In this document: positions 34,960 through 43,939 of the stretch, in pieces | How positions within the stretch are numbered: position 1 is the stretch's first letter | Layout of the letters: each line of letters begins with the position of its first letter | Origin: 62-47 sp044463945 | GTDB taxonomy: Bacteria; Pseudomonadota; Alphaproteobacteria; Rhizobiales; Xanthobacteraceae | Direction of reading: 5' to 3' | DNA length: 64,000 nt | Assembly: GCA_044463945.1 (NCBI GenBank) | Contig: JBIQLW010000004.1 | Location: 62,001-126,000 of the forward strand | Program-made: the position numbers and the translations under genes | The notes under the pieces: generated by a model | The model's database searches: none | Seen by the model: the letters and a program-made list of their open reading frames with translations, nothing else | Told to the model about the DNA's origin: nothing

Positions 34960-35928
34960 ATGTCGGTCGATGCCGCAAGCGCCATGGCGTCCGCCGCCGG
35001 CGCGCAGCGCAGCCGGGTGACCGGGGCGATCCAGCAGGCGGCGGCGGCCACCGGCACCAGTTTCGACTATCTGCTGGCGACCGCCCGCATGGAGTCCAAT
35101 CTCGATCCGCGCGCGGTGGCCACCACCTCGTCGGCGCGCGGCCTGTTCCAGTTCATCGACCAGACCTGGCTCGGCACCGTCAAGGAAGCCGGCGCCGCGC
35201 TCGGCTACGGCCAATACGCCGACGCCATCACCCGCTCGTCCTCCGGCACCTATTCGGTGAGCGATCCGGCGATGCGCAAGGCGATCCTCGACCTGCGCAA
35301 CGATCCCGCCGCCAGCGCCGCGATGGCCGGCGTGCTGACCCATTCCAACAGCTTCAAGCTGATCGGCCGCATCGGCCGGCGACCGACCGATGCCGAGCTT
35401 TACATGGCCCACTTCATGGGCGTCGGCGGCGCGGCGAAGCTGATCACCAGCGCGGAGACCAGCCCCGGCGTCAGCGGCGCGCAACTGTTTCCCAACGCGG
35501 CGGCCGCCAACCGCCCGATCTTCTACGCTCGCGACGGCCGCGCCCGCAGCGTGTCCGAGGTCTATGCGGTGTTGTCGTCGCGCTATGCCAGGGCGGCGCG
35601 CTCGGACACGCCGCGCAGCGCGGTGGCGTCCGCCGATGCCGTGCCGGCAACTTCCGTAGCGGCATTCGCGCCCGTCGACAACGCCGCTTATCTGTCCAGC
35701 TTCCCGGATGCCCGCGCGGTCAAGCCCGCGTCCGCAACGCAGCCGGCGCAGGACGTGTCGTTCCGCACGCTGTTTCAGACCGGCGCGCGTGCGGAGCCGG
35801 TGTCGTCCGCCGTGCAGCAACTCTGGGCCAATGGCCCCGCGTCGGATGCCTTGCAGGCGACGCCTGAGTTGCGTCCGCCACGTCCGTTCGATCTGTTCAG
35901 CGATCGCGCCGGCGTTTTCAGCGGCTAG
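34960..35928 (+). CDS. Lytic transglycosylase (SLT domain) protein
   Basis: 322 residues from ATG 34960. The N-terminal SLT domain has the catalytic Glu in TARMESNLDPRAVA, the SSARGLFQFIDQTWL motif, and the later segment ELYMAHFMGVGGAAKLI. The C-terminal 120 residues are Ala/Ser-rich. There is no evident signal peptide, so export may depend on another route, or the protein may act in flagellar assembly. It probably cleaves peptidoglycan. Confidence 0.88.
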   Translation: MSVDAASAMASAAGAQRSRVTGAIQQAAAATGTSFDYLLATARMESNLDPRAVATTSSARGLFQFIDQTWLGTVKEAGAALGYGQYADAITRSSSGTYSVSDPAMRKAILDLRNDPAASAAMAGVLTHSNSFKLIGRIGRRPTDAELYMAHFMGVGGAAKLITSAETSPGVSGAQLFPNAAAANRPIFYARDGRARSVSEVYAVLSSRYARAARSDTPRSAVASADAVPATSVAAFAPVDNAAYLSSFPDARAVKPASATQPAQDVSFRTLFQTGARAEPVSSAVQQLWANGPASDALQATPELRPPRPFDLFSDRAGVFSG

Positions 35929-36247
35929 AGTCTTTCCGCTTTTGGCGGAATTATCCATCGTCATGCGCGGACTTGATCCGCGCATCCATCTTTCTGAAAA
36001 TGGTGGATCGCGGGGTCAAGCCCGGCAATGACGTCTCGCGTCGCTGTGTTTCCGTCAAAACATGAAACGCTATAAGACGCGTTTGCCGAAGCAGCGTCGC
36101 GGGCACGCTCCGGCAATTCCCGTCCTTAACAAAACCTCAACCGACGCAGGCGGTTATGGTGAACTCTTTGTTAAGCGTCATGGTTTATTTTGTCTGACAG
36201 TGACATCGCCTTCGCGTGTCGTCCTGTTGCGTTAAGCCGGAACAAGC
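35929..36247. other. Intergenic region with REP-like repeat
   Basis: 319 bp between the transglycosylase and DUF2336 genes. The left half holds the inverted repeat at 35959-36033. The right half is AT-richer with GTTAAGC and GTTATGG blocks and should carry the DUF2336 promoter. No gene is seen. Confidence 0.55.
35959..36033. repeat. REP-like palindromic repeat
   Basis: CGTCATGCGCGGACTTGATC, then CGCGCATCCATC, and further on GGTGGATCGCGGGGTCAAGC and CCGGCAATGACG form an imperfect long hairpin. The CGTCAT...ATGACG ends and the GGATG core are typical of repeats found in hundreds of copies in Bradyrhizobium-type genomes (established knowledge; only one copy seen here). Confidence 0.65.
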
Positions 36248-37426
36248 ATGATCGTTCGGCAGTTCATTTCCTGGGTTCGCACCGCGTCCGCCGGAGAGCG
36301 CGCGGAGGCAACACGATCGCTCGCGCGCGCCTGGCTGATTTCCGATCTGTCCGAAGACGATCGCGCCGCCGCCGAAGGCGCGCTGCTGATGCTGCTCGAC
36401 GATGCGTCGCCGCTGGTGCGCCGCGCGATGGCCGATGTGTTCGCCCGCAGCGCCGCCGCGCCGGCCGCCATCGTCCAGGCTCTGGCGCTCGATCAGCCCT
36501 CGGTGGCGCTGCCGATCCTCGAACATTCGCCGCTGCTGATCGACGCCGATCTGGTCGATCTGATCGCGACCGGCAATTGCGAGACGCAGTGCGCGATCGC
36601 GCGCCGCGCCGCGCTCCCGGCCCCGGTCTGCGCCGCCATCGCCGAGGTCGGCTCGCCCGCGGCCGCTCTCGAACTGATCGAAAATCCCCATGCGGTGCTG
36701 GCGCCGTTTTCCTGGGACCGCATCGTCGAGCGGCACGGTCATCTCGCCGCCATTCGCGAGTCGATGCTGACGCTCGACGACCTGCCGCCGGCGACGCGGC
36801 TGACGCTCGCCGCAAAACTCTCCGAGACGCTGACGCAGTTCGTGGTAGCGCGGCGGTGGCTCACGTCCGATCGTGCCGAACGCATCGCCGGCGAGGCGCG
36901 CGAGCGCTCGGCCGTCAATCTGGCGACCCGCTCCCGCGGTGATGATCTGCGCAACCTCGTCCGTCACCTGCGGGCGAGCGGGCAACTCACCCCCGGCCTC
37001 ATTCTGCGCGCGCTGTTGTCGGGCAATCTCGATCTGTTCGATCACGCGCTGATGGAGTTGTCGGGGCTGCCCGCGAGCCGTGTCGCGGCGCTGATGTCCG
37101 ATCGTCACGGCGGCGCCAGTCTCTACGCGCTGCTGACGCGGGCCGGGCTGCCGCCGTCGACCTTCCCCGCCTTCCGTGCCGCGCTGGAGGCGACTGGCGA
37201 GATCGGCTTCGCCGGAACGGTGGATGGCGCGGCGCGGCTGCGCCGCCGTATGGTCGAGCGCGTGCTGGAGCGCTGCGAGGCCGACCCGGATGCGTCCGAG
37301 CCGCTGCTCATCCTGCTGCGCCGTTTCGCCACCGAGTCGGCGCGCGAGGAAGCGCGGCTGTTCTGCGACCGGCTGGTCGCGGACGAGATCGAGATCGCGC
37401 CGGAAGACCGGCGGATCGCGGCGTAA
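36248..37426 (+). CDS. DUF2336 domain-containing protein
   Basis: 392 residues, all-helical and HEAT-like. The N-terminal two-thirds matches DUF2336, an alphaproteobacterial family of unknown function (SPLVRRAMADVFARS, LIDADLVDLIATGNCETQCAIARR). It lies next to an Hpt protein and a CheY-like response regulator, both on the other strand, so a signalling role is plausible but unproven. Confidence 0.88.
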   Translation: MIVRQFISWVRTASAGERAEATRSLARAWLISDLSEDDRAAAEGALLMLLDDASPLVRRAMADVFARSAAAPAAIVQALALDQPSVALPILEHSPLLIDADLVDLIATGNCETQCAIARRAALPAPVCAAIAEVGSPAAALELIENPHAVLAPFSWDRIVERHGHLAAIRESMLTLDDLPPATRLTLAAKLSETLTQFVVARRWLTSDRAERIAGEARERSAVNLATRSRGDDLRNLVRHLRASGQLTPGLILRALLSGNLDLFDHALMELSGLPASRVAALMSDRHGGASLYALLTRAGLPPSTFPAFRAALEATGEIGFAGTVDGAARLRRRMVERVLERCEADPDASEPLLILLRRFATESAREEARLFCDRLVADEIEIAPEDRRIAA

Positions 37427-37486
37427 ATCCAAACGGAAAAGCGGCTGCGTCGCCGGTGACGACGCCGGCGTGGCTGTGCGGGATGA

Positions 37487-38065
37487 TCAGTCTCCCGGCA
37501 CGATGCTCGGCGCGAGGATGGCTTCGAGGTGCTCGGGCCGATCCTGATTGACGGCGGTGAGATAATCGTCGGCGAGGCTTCGCAGCCGCGCGCTCAGGAT
37601 TTCGGCGACGCCGATGCGCTCGATGCTGGTCTGCTCGCGGACGATCGCCTGAATCGAACGGACATGATGCGCCACCAGATCCGCCGGCACGGCGGCGAGG
37701 TCGGGCGCGTGCTCGATGATGCGGCACAGGCTTTCGGCGGCGGCGCCGGCGGCCGCGAAGCCGAAGGTGGCAGCGTCGCCCTTGATATCATGCGCGGCGC
37801 GGAACAGTTCGTCGCGCGCCTCTGTGGTGAAGCCGTCCTTGAGAACGGCGGCGTAGGCGGAGGCGAGCCGGCCGCATTCGATCGCCATCCAGTCGTTGAA
37901 CTCCTCCGACAGCCCTGCCAGCGCCTGCTCGGCCCGCGCCACCGGATCGTCGAGGGTCTTGCCCTGAACGACGTGAACGGCGCGGCGCAGCGGGTTGGGC
38001 TGGGTGATGACGTGATGATCGGCATACGCCTCGACGCGCGGGGCGGGCGGTTTCGGTTTGGCCAT
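37487..38065 (-). CDS. Hpt domain phosphotransfer protein
   Basis: 192 residues. The histidine phosphotransfer motif AHDIKGDAATFGF places the phospho-His at residue 92 within a four-helix bundle (about 45-185). It should shuttle phosphate between a sensor kinase and a response regulator. The adjacent CheY-like protein gene ends 18 bp upstream of the Hpt start, so the two are likely partners and one operon. Confidence 0.9.
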   Translation of the reverse strand: MAKPKPPAPRVEAYADHHVITQPNPLRRAVHVVQGKTLDDPVARAEQALAGLSEEFNDWMAIECGRLASAYAAVLKDGFTTEARDELFRAAHDIKGDAATFGFAAAGAAAESLCRIIEHAPDLAAVPADLVAHHVRSIQAIVREQTSIERIGVAEILSARLRSLADDYLTAVNQDRPEHLEAILAPSIVPGD

Positions 38066-38083
38066 CGTTCGATCCCTTGAGGG

Positions 38084-38629
38084 TTATCCGGGTATCCGCG
38101 CTTTATCGAGCAACGAGGGTTGCGGCATCACCTCGGCGTCGCCGTTGGTCCGGCGCTCCGGCCCGATGTAGGACCCGGAGGTGTTGCGCCGCCGGTCGGG
38201 CCCGAAATAGGTCTTGGTCTTGATGAAGGGACGCGGATTGGTGACGACGTTCATGATGCGCTGATAGAGGCCCTTGGCCGAAATCGGCTTGGCCAGAAAC
38301 TCGGTGACGCCGGCGTCGCGCGCCAGCGTGACGCGGCGTTTCTCGGAGTGTCCTGTCAGCATGATGATCGGCACATAGGGATTGCCGCTGGCGTCCGGCT
38401 GCCGGATCATCTGCGCCAGTTCAAGGCCGTCGAAGATCGGCATCGCCCAATCGGTGATGACGATATCCGGGACGTAGTGGCTGAACATCTCCAGCGCGGT
38501 GGCGCCGTCCTCGGATTCATACACCTCGCGCGTGCCGAACGAATGCAGCAGCGTGCGCAGGATCCGGCGCATGTGCGGATTGTCGTCGCACACCAGAAAA
38601 CGGAGCTTGTTGAAATCGATCTGGTACAT
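38084..38629 (-). CDS. CheY-like response regulator
   Basis: 181 residues. The receiver domain (about 8-130) has the acidic pair in VCDDNPHM, phospho-acceptor Asp60 in IVITDWAMPIFDG, the Thr in MLTGHS, and Lys in EFLAKPIS. The C-terminal 50 residues are polar with a repeated GPDRRRN/GPERRTN pattern and no DNA-binding domain. ATG 38629 is used; a TTG codon lies directly before it. It probably receives phosphate from the Hpt protein encoded next to it. Confidence 0.92.
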   Translation of the reverse strand: MYQIDFNKLRFLVCDDNPHMRRILRTLLHSFGTREVYESEDGATALEMFSHYVPDIVITDWAMPIFDGLELAQMIRQPDASGNPYVPIIMLTGHSEKRRVTLARDAGVTEFLAKPISAKGLYQRIMNVVTNPRPFIKTKTYFGPDRRRNTSGSYIGPERRTNGDAEVMPQPSLLDKARIPG

Positions 38630-38752
38630 CAATCGGCTACATCAATGATCGGCTCTGAACGCGGCGCCGGCGGCCGGCCGGTATACGCCGTGTTAACGAT
38701 ATGCCTGTCGTCGTTAAGGAATGGTTGCCGTTGGCTGCGGCGCGCCGGCCGG

Positions 38753-39532
38753 CTAATAACCGAACTGCTCGCTGAGGATGCGTTCTTCGAGGCTGTGGCC
38801 GGGATCGAACAGCATCCGCATCGAGATCGACTTGTCCGACAGAATCTCGACCCGTAGCGCGTCGCGCACCTCGTCATGATCGGCGACGGCGGCGACCGGA
38901 CGCTTTGCGTGTTCCAGAACCTCGATCACCACGAAAGCGTTGTCCGGGAGCAGGGCGCCACGCCAGCGTCGCGGCCGGAAGGCGCTGATCGGCGTCAGCG
39001 CCAGCAGCGCCGCGTTGATCGGCAGAATCGGACCTTGCGCCGACAGGTTGTAGGCGGTCGAGCCCGCCGGCGTCGCCACCATGACGCCGTCGGCGACCAG
39101 TTCGGCCATGCGCTCGCGCTCGTCGATCAGGATGCGCAGCCGCGCGGCCTGATGGGTCTGGCGAAACACCGAGACTTCGTTGATGGCGTGATGCAGATGC
39201 ACGGCGCCGCGGACGTCGGTGGCGCGCATCAACAGCGGATGGATCACGGTGTCGCGCGCCGCCGCGAGGCGGGCATAGAGATTTTCGGCGCGGTACTCGT
39301 TCATCAGGAAGCCGACGGTGCCGCGGTGCATCCCGTAGATCGGCTTTCCCGAGCGCATCAGTTGATGCAGCGTCTGAAGCATCAGGCCGTCGCCACCCAG
39401 CGCCACCACCACGTCGGCATCCGCCGGCGGGTGATTGCCGTAGGTCTTGACCAGGCTGGCGAGGGCTTCCTGTGCTTCCGGGCCGGATCCCGCGACAAAG
39501 GCGATTCTGTCGTATCGCTTGGAAGGCGTCAT
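38753..39532 (-). CDS. nadK: NAD kinase
   Basis: Makes NADP from NAD and ATP. 259 residues. The GGDG motif is at 46-49 (VVALGGDGLMLQTLH); NEYRAEN and TPAGSTAYNLSAQGPI are the NAD-binding segments. It is an essential housekeeping enzyme. It is separated from the response regulator gene by about 120 bp and may have its own promoter. Confidence 0.96.
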   Translation of the reverse strand: MTPSKRYDRIAFVAGSGPEAQEALASLVKTYGNHPPADADVVVALGGDGLMLQTLHQLMRSGKPIYGMHRGTVGFLMNEYRAENLYARLAAARDTVIHPLLMRATDVRGAVHLHHAINEVSVFRQTHQAARLRILIDERERMAELVADGVMVATPAGSTAYNLSAQGPILPINAALLALTPISAFRPRRWRGALLPDNAFVVIEVLEHAKRPVAAVADHDEVRDALRVEILSDKSISMRMLFDPGHSLEERILSEQFGY

Positions 39533-39646
39533 CGGTGGCGAGCCTGAATGCGGGCGCGGCGCGAAAGGGAAAGAACCGCTTGCGGTGGTCTATACGCGGT
39601 TCGCCGCATTGTCGAGCCGCCCCCCGGCTTCTGCCGCGACGTTCGC

Positions 39647-40840
39647 TTACAGGAATTCATCGGCGATGGCGTCGAAGCCGCGCCGCCACGCCATGGCGCG
39701 GTCGGGATCGAGCGGGATCGGCTCGGACGCCATCCGCACGATCACCAGTTCGGCGTCGGGATGGATGTAGATCCATTGGCCGTGAATGCCGAGCGCGCAC
39801 AATACGCCCTGGCTCCTGTCGATCTGATACCACTTGCTGCGATAGCTCGCGCCGGGAAACAGGTCGGCGAAATCGCCGCGCGCCCAGGCGGCGGTGGTGT
39901 CGTGCGCGTTGATGTCGTCGATCCACCAGCCCGGCACCACCTGACGGCCCTCGGCGCTGACGCCGCGCCGCCGCATCATCTCGCCGAAGCGCGCAAGGTC
40001 GCGCGGCGCGACGCAGATGCCGCCGGCGGCGCGCATCGCGCCGTGGGAGTCGACGGTGACATAGGCATCGTGCTCTGCGCCGAGCGGTCCCCACAGGTAT
40101 TCGCTGAGAATGTCCGAGAGCGGCTGGCCGCAGGCACGCTCGTAAACCCAGCCGAGAACGTCGGTGTTGGTCGAGACGTAGTGGAACGTCTCGCCGTGGC
40201 GGGTGCCGTCGGGCCGCATCGTCGCCAGAAAGCGTCGCACATCCGTGGACTCGCGGCCGGGCGGCGGAATGTCCCAGCCCATGGCGTAGCGGTAGCGGAT
40301 CACGTCGCCATCAGGATCGTCGTAGTCCTCGGTGAAGCGGATGCCGACAACCATGTCCAGCAGGTGACGCACCGTGGTGTCGCCGTAGACTGACTTTTCC
40401 AGTTCGGGAGCGTAGTCGATGACGAGATCGTCGGGATCGAGCAGTCCGCGATCGATCAGAATGCCGCCGAGCGAACCGCAGATCGACTTGCTGACCGAGA
40501 ACACGATGTGCGGCGTGCGCGCGTCCATGCCGTTGGCGTACCACTCGGCGGCGATGCGGCCGCGCCGGAGCATGACGAATGCGTCGGTGTCGCTGGCGCG
40601 CAGGGCGCTCGCCACCGTCGTCGGTTCGTCGCCGGCGCCGACGAACTCGATATCGGCGATGCTTTCCAGGCTGATCTCGAACGGCCGGCCCGGATCGGTC
40701 GCGGCGATGTTGGCGGTCGGCAGAAGGCGGCGGACGTTGCGATAACTCCAGTGGTTGAACGGCGACTGACGCCAGTTCGCCAGGGTGACCTGCTTGTCGG
40801 GCGCGGGTGGAAAATCGTTCATCAGATCGTTGGCGATCAT
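39647..40840 (-). CDS. Serine hydrolase, beta-lactamase/NylB-like
   Basis: 397 residues of the class C beta-lactamase/esterase fold. The SxxK motif is SVSK at 115-118, the Tyr motif is YVSTNTDVLGW, and the third motif region reads ALGIHGQWIYI. The overall pattern is closest to 6-aminohexanoate-dimer hydrolases, whose native substrates are esters or amides. The ATG at 40840 has GGGAG 5 bp upstream. No signal peptide, so cytoplasmic. Confidence 0.88.
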   Translation of the reverse strand: MIANDLMNDFPPAPDKQVTLANWRQSPFNHWSYRNVRRLLPTANIAATDPGRPFEISLESIADIEFVGAGDEPTTVASALRASDTDAFVMLRRGRIAAEWYANGMDARTPHIVFSVSKSICGSLGGILIDRGLLDPDDLVIDYAPELEKSVYGDTTVRHLLDMVVGIRFTEDYDDPDGDVIRYRYAMGWDIPPPGRESTDVRRFLATMRPDGTRHGETFHYVSTNTDVLGWVYERACGQPLSDILSEYLWGPLGAEHDAYVTVDSHGAMRAAGGICVAPRDLARFGEMMRRRGVSAEGRQVVPGWWIDDINAHDTTAAWARGDFADLFPGASYRSKWYQIDRSQGVLCALGIHGQWIYIHPDAELVIVRMASEPIPLDPDRAMAWRRGFDAIADEFL

Positions 40841-41048
40841 GGTGTCTCCCGGGCGTGGCTGGCCGTCCCGTTTCGGGACGTGTCGATGATGAGGGGCGAG
40901 TGTAGCGGGGATCGGCGGCAATGGAACCCGTCGTTGCACTGCATCGACACAGTTACGTACGATCGCCGCTGCCTGAATGCCACATCGCTATCAAACTGCC
41001 GCCACGTTGTTTCAACAGGGTTCTGGTCACAACAAGGGGACTTCGCAT

Positions 41049-41771
41049 ATGAAAACGTTGATGCTTGTGGCGGCATCGCTCGCGTTGGCCGGATCGGTTG
41101 CCGGTGGGGCAGCGCAAGCGGCGGATCTGCCGCCGCGTCCGTATACCAAGGCGCCGCCGCCGGTGACGGCGCCCGCAGTCGTCTACAACTGGACCGGTTT
41201 CTACATCGGCGGCCATCTCGGCGGTGCATTTGGCAGCGACGACAGCCTGCAAGGCAGTGACGGCCGGTTCATGGGTGGTGTTCAGGGCGGCTTCGATTAC
41301 CAGTTCGCCAACAACTGGGTGCTGGGCCTTGAGGCGAGCTATAGCTGGCTGGCATCGGCTGGCAACGGCGTCGTGTTCCCGGGCGGAACGGTGGCGACGC
41401 TGGACACGCGTGGCCTCGGCTCGGTGACCGGACGGCTCGGCTATACCACGGGACCGGTGCTGCTCTACGCCAAGGGCGGTTACGCCTTCAGGGATCGCAG
41501 CCTTGACGTCAGCTTCGCGGGAGTTTCGCAACCCTTCAGCGCGACCGGCAATCATCAGGACGGCTACACCGTCGGCGCCGGTCTCGAATACATGTTCGCG
41601 CCGAACTGGTCGGCCAAGGTCGAGTATCAATACTACAACTTCGGCAACACCACCTTCACCGGCGGACCTGCGGACATTGTCGACACCAGCTTCCGCAACG
41701 ACGAACACACGGTCAAGGCCGGGTTGAACTATCGCTTCGGTTGGGGCGGACCGGCGGCGACGAACTACTGA
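41049..41771 (+). CDS. Omp31/RopB-like outer membrane beta-barrel protein
   Basis: 240 residues. A signal peptide (1-24, ending GAAQA) is followed by ADLPPRPYTKAPPP and YNWTGFYIGGHLGG, the standard start of Rhizobiales small porins; alternating beta strands continue to the C-terminal NYRFGWGGPAATNY. It should form an eight-stranded barrel in the outer membrane. AAGGGGA lies upstream and a strong terminator downstream, so it is monocistronic. Confidence 0.93.
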   Translation: MKTLMLVAASLALAGSVAGGAAQAADLPPRPYTKAPPPVTAPAVVYNWTGFYIGGHLGGAFGSDDSLQGSDGRFMGGVQGGFDYQFANNWVLGLEASYSWLASAGNGVVFPGGTVATLDTRGLGSVTGRLGYTTGPVLLYAKGGYAFRDRSLDVSFAGVSQPFSATGNHQDGYTVGAGLEYMFAPNWSAKVEYQYYNFGNTTFTGGPADIVDTSFRNDEHTVKAGLNYRFGWGGPAATNY

Positions 41772-41858
41772 AACTCCGGTCCTGATTTCAGCCGGAGCCG
41801 AAGGGTTCTCTCAGCGCGCGGACGCGATGTCCGCCGGTACCTGATCCGCAGGGCGCGC

Positions 41859-41890
41859 AACGGGCCGGCCGGGGGGCCGGCCCGTTCGTT
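41859..41890 (+). terminator. Rho-independent terminator of the porin gene
   Basis: AACGGGCCGGCC and GGCCGGCCCGTT form a perfect 12-bp stem with a G4 loop, followed by CGTTG with further T residues. It lies 87 bp after the porin stop. Confidence 0.85.
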
Positions 41891-41930
41891 GTTTCGGATT
41901 GTCGCTCGACAGCGATGTGCGATCGAGCCG

Positions 41931-42152
41931 TCATGTCTCGCCGAGATCGAAGGCACCCAGCCGATATTCATCCGGCGTGTCGCCCAGCGGCGCGACCGCA
42001 ACCAGGGTGAACGAGGCATGGGGATGCGCCTGCCAGATCGCGATATCGTCGGCTGACACCGTCAGCCAGCCGAACCTGAACAGGTAGCGGCCGGGCTTTG
42101 CGACCTCTCCCACCTCCCGCCATGCGACCTTCCGCGCGCAGATCTCGGTCAT
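41931..42152 (-). CDS. 73-residue conserved-looking protein of unknown function
   Basis: From ATG 42152, with GGAGGT 6 bp upstream, the product reads MTEICARKVAWREVGEVAKP and later GRYLFRFGWLTVSADDIAIW. It is compact and soluble with a pattern of beta strands. No family recognised. The start at 42152 is preferred over 42188 because of the ribosome binding site. Confidence 0.7.
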   Translation of the reverse strand: MTEICARKVAWREVGEVAKPGRYLFRFGWLTVSADDIAIWQAHPHASFTLVAVAPLGDTPDEYRLGAFDLGET

Positions 42153-42320
42153 AGCGACCTCCGTTGCGTGCTCGCGCCGCCGCTCCATTGCCGCAGGAAG
42201 CGGTTCGCGCGATCGGCGATGGCCGCATCATAGCTCAATCGCCGCACGTGTCAGCGCTGTGCCAGCCAGGATCGGTTCTGTCGGTTGCGGGGGCCGGTTC
42301 CATGAATGCATGAAATGCGG

Positions 42321-42392
42321 TGCCGGCGGAGAGGATCGAACTCCCGACCTTCGGTTTACAAAACCGCTGCACTACCGCTGTGCTACGCCGGC
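42321..42392 (-). tRNA. tRNA-Thr (TGT)
   Basis: A 72-nt cloverleaf on the minus strand. The acceptor stem GCCGGCG pairs with CGCCGGC, the D arm is GCAC/GTGC, the anticodon loop TTTGTAA carries anticodon TGT, and the T arm is GGGAG-TTCGATC-CTCTC. CCA is not encoded. It reads ACA threonine codons. Confidence 0.93.
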
Positions 42393-42629
42393 TGCCGGTG
42401 AGAGCTATCAGCGCGAGGGGGCGGCGACAAGCCCGAACCGGCGGCCACGGGGAGGCGCTGTGGCGGCCGGGAAGGGGCTGGCCACGTTTAAGGAATCCTC
42501 GCCTCGATCGGTTGCATTGACGGGAGGCTAAACCTTACCCGTTAGGCTTACCGGCAGAATGAAGCGCGGTCTTAACCCTCGTTGCGATGCATTCGGCTAC
42601 GGTGGCGCATCGTTTGAGGGAAAAGGGCG

Positions 42630-43103
42630 ATGCGTGCGATCTGCGCACTGGTGATGCTTATTGGCGTGCCGTGGGCGGCGTCCGCCAACGATGGGTTTTC
42701 GGTGGTCATCCCGGCACGTCCGGGCGTGCCGATCGTCATCAACGGCGTCGATGCGTCCTACGCGGTGGTCGAGAGCGACTGGGGCCTCGCCAAGAACATC
42801 CATCGTCAGCCGACGATTTATGGCGGCCGGCGGATCGGGCTGGAGCCGCGTGTCGGGCATTATTATCCGAGCGCCGGCGTGAAGCCGGGATACGGCCGGC
42901 TGGAGCGCGAGCCGCCGCCGAACCGCAAGCTGCCGCCGCGCGCCGAAAGCTACAACCGCTCATGGTCCATGCAGTCGGCGCCGCCGGCGGCCGCGGTCCC
43001 GTTCGATCCCCCGCCGGTGATCATCGCACCTCGCGATGATCTGACGCGGGCGCCCGATCCGTCGCGACTGCCCGGCGGCGAGCATCGCCACATCGTCGAA
43101 TAA
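42630..43103 (+). CDS. Small secreted protein of unknown function
   Basis: 157 residues with a signal peptide (about 1-19, ending AASA). The mature part has a conserved-looking segment GVPIVINGVDASYAVVESDW and a long proline-rich tail (EREPPPNRKLPP and PPPVIIAP). It may be co-transcribed with the Gly/Tyr/His-rich protein gene that starts 32 bp downstream. Function unknown; probably periplasmic or cell-surface. Confidence 0.78.
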   Translation: MRAICALVMLIGVPWAASANDGFSVVIPARPGVPIVINGVDASYAVVESDWGLAKNIHRQPTIYGGRRIGLEPRVGHYYPSAGVKPGYGRLEREPPPNRKLPPRAESYNRSWSMQSAPPAAAVPFDPPPVIIAPRDDLTRAPDPSRLPGGEHRHIVE

Positions 43104-43135
43104 TCCAAAAAGCAGAAATGAACAGGAGAAGAGTC

Positions 43136-43876
43136 ATGCGTCAGACATTTTCAGGATGGGTCGCGGCGTTTGCCGTGGTCGCACTCGGTGCCGGAGCCAC
43201 GCCGGCGATGGCCTGCGGCGGAGGCGGGCTGTTGACGAGCCCGTGCTCGCCATGTGGGCAGGCTTATGTCAGCCCGTGCGGCCAGGGCTATTACGGCGGC
43301 TATGGCTACGCCGGCTACGGCCACTATCAGCGGCTCGCGGTGCCGTCGCCGCAATACTTCTGGGTCAATCAGGGACCGGCCTATGACGGCCCCGGTCAGT
43401 TCGCGCCGCGGCCGTATTATGAGGAACGGACGGTCACCGGCTGGCGCGGTCACTACGGCTATACGGGCGGCCCCTACGCCAATCCGATCAACCATTATTC
43501 CTACGGCGGCGAGCCGTGGGGTGGCCCGGCGATCACCACCTACCGCTGGCGCGGCCACGCGCGGCCGGCAAGCCTGCGCTACGGCTATCGCTCACATGTG
43601 AGCCATCGTCACGGCTATCGCCATGCGGCGCGTCCGGGCCTGCGCTATGACACCGGCGTTCGTTATGGCGTGAGCCGCGGCGTGCGTTCGAGCATGCGTT
43701 ATGGCCATGCGCCGCACGCGATGCACCACGGCGGTCACGCCCACCATGGGATGCACCATGGCGCGCAGCGGATGGCCGGCCCCCGCGCCCGTCAGGCGCC
43801 GCGCTTCCGGGATAGCGGCAGCTATTCCTACCGCAGCGGCTTCCATCAGGCTCCGCGCGCGCGCCGTCATCACTGA
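43136..43876 (+). CDS. Gly/Tyr/His-rich secreted protein
   Basis: 246 residues from ATG 43136 (AGGAG 7 bp upstream; ATG 43118 is an alternative). A signal peptide (about 1-26, ending ATPAMA) is followed by a short Cys-rich part with CSPCGQAYVSPCGQ, a Tyr/Gly segment GYYGGYGYAGYGHY, and a C-terminal half rich in His, Arg and Gly (HHGGHAHHGMHHG). It is low-complexity and probably surface-exposed. No family recognised. A terminator follows. Confidence 0.78.
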   Translation: MRQTFSGWVAAFAVVALGAGATPAMACGGGGLLTSPCSPCGQAYVSPCGQGYYGGYGYAGYGHYQRLAVPSPQYFWVNQGPAYDGPGQFAPRPYYEERTVTGWRGHYGYTGGPYANPINHYSYGGEPWGGPAITTYRWRGHARPASLRYGYRSHVSHRHGYRHAARPGLRYDTGVRYGVSRGVRSSMRYGHAPHAMHHGGHAHHGMHHGAQRMAGPRARQAPRFRDSGSYSYRSGFHQAPRARRHH

Positions 43877-43897
43877 GCCGCCGCTGTCGTGTCTATG

Positions 43898-43928
43898 CCC
43901 GTCCGCGGTGCGCCGCGGGCGGGTTTTT
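43898..43928 (+). terminator. Rho-independent terminator
   Basis: CCCGTCCGCGG and CCGCGGGCGGG pair over 11 bp with one T-G pair, TGCG loop, then TTTTT. It serves the secreted protein gene ending at 43876. Confidence 0.85.
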
Positions 43929-43939
43929 CATTGCCGGGA

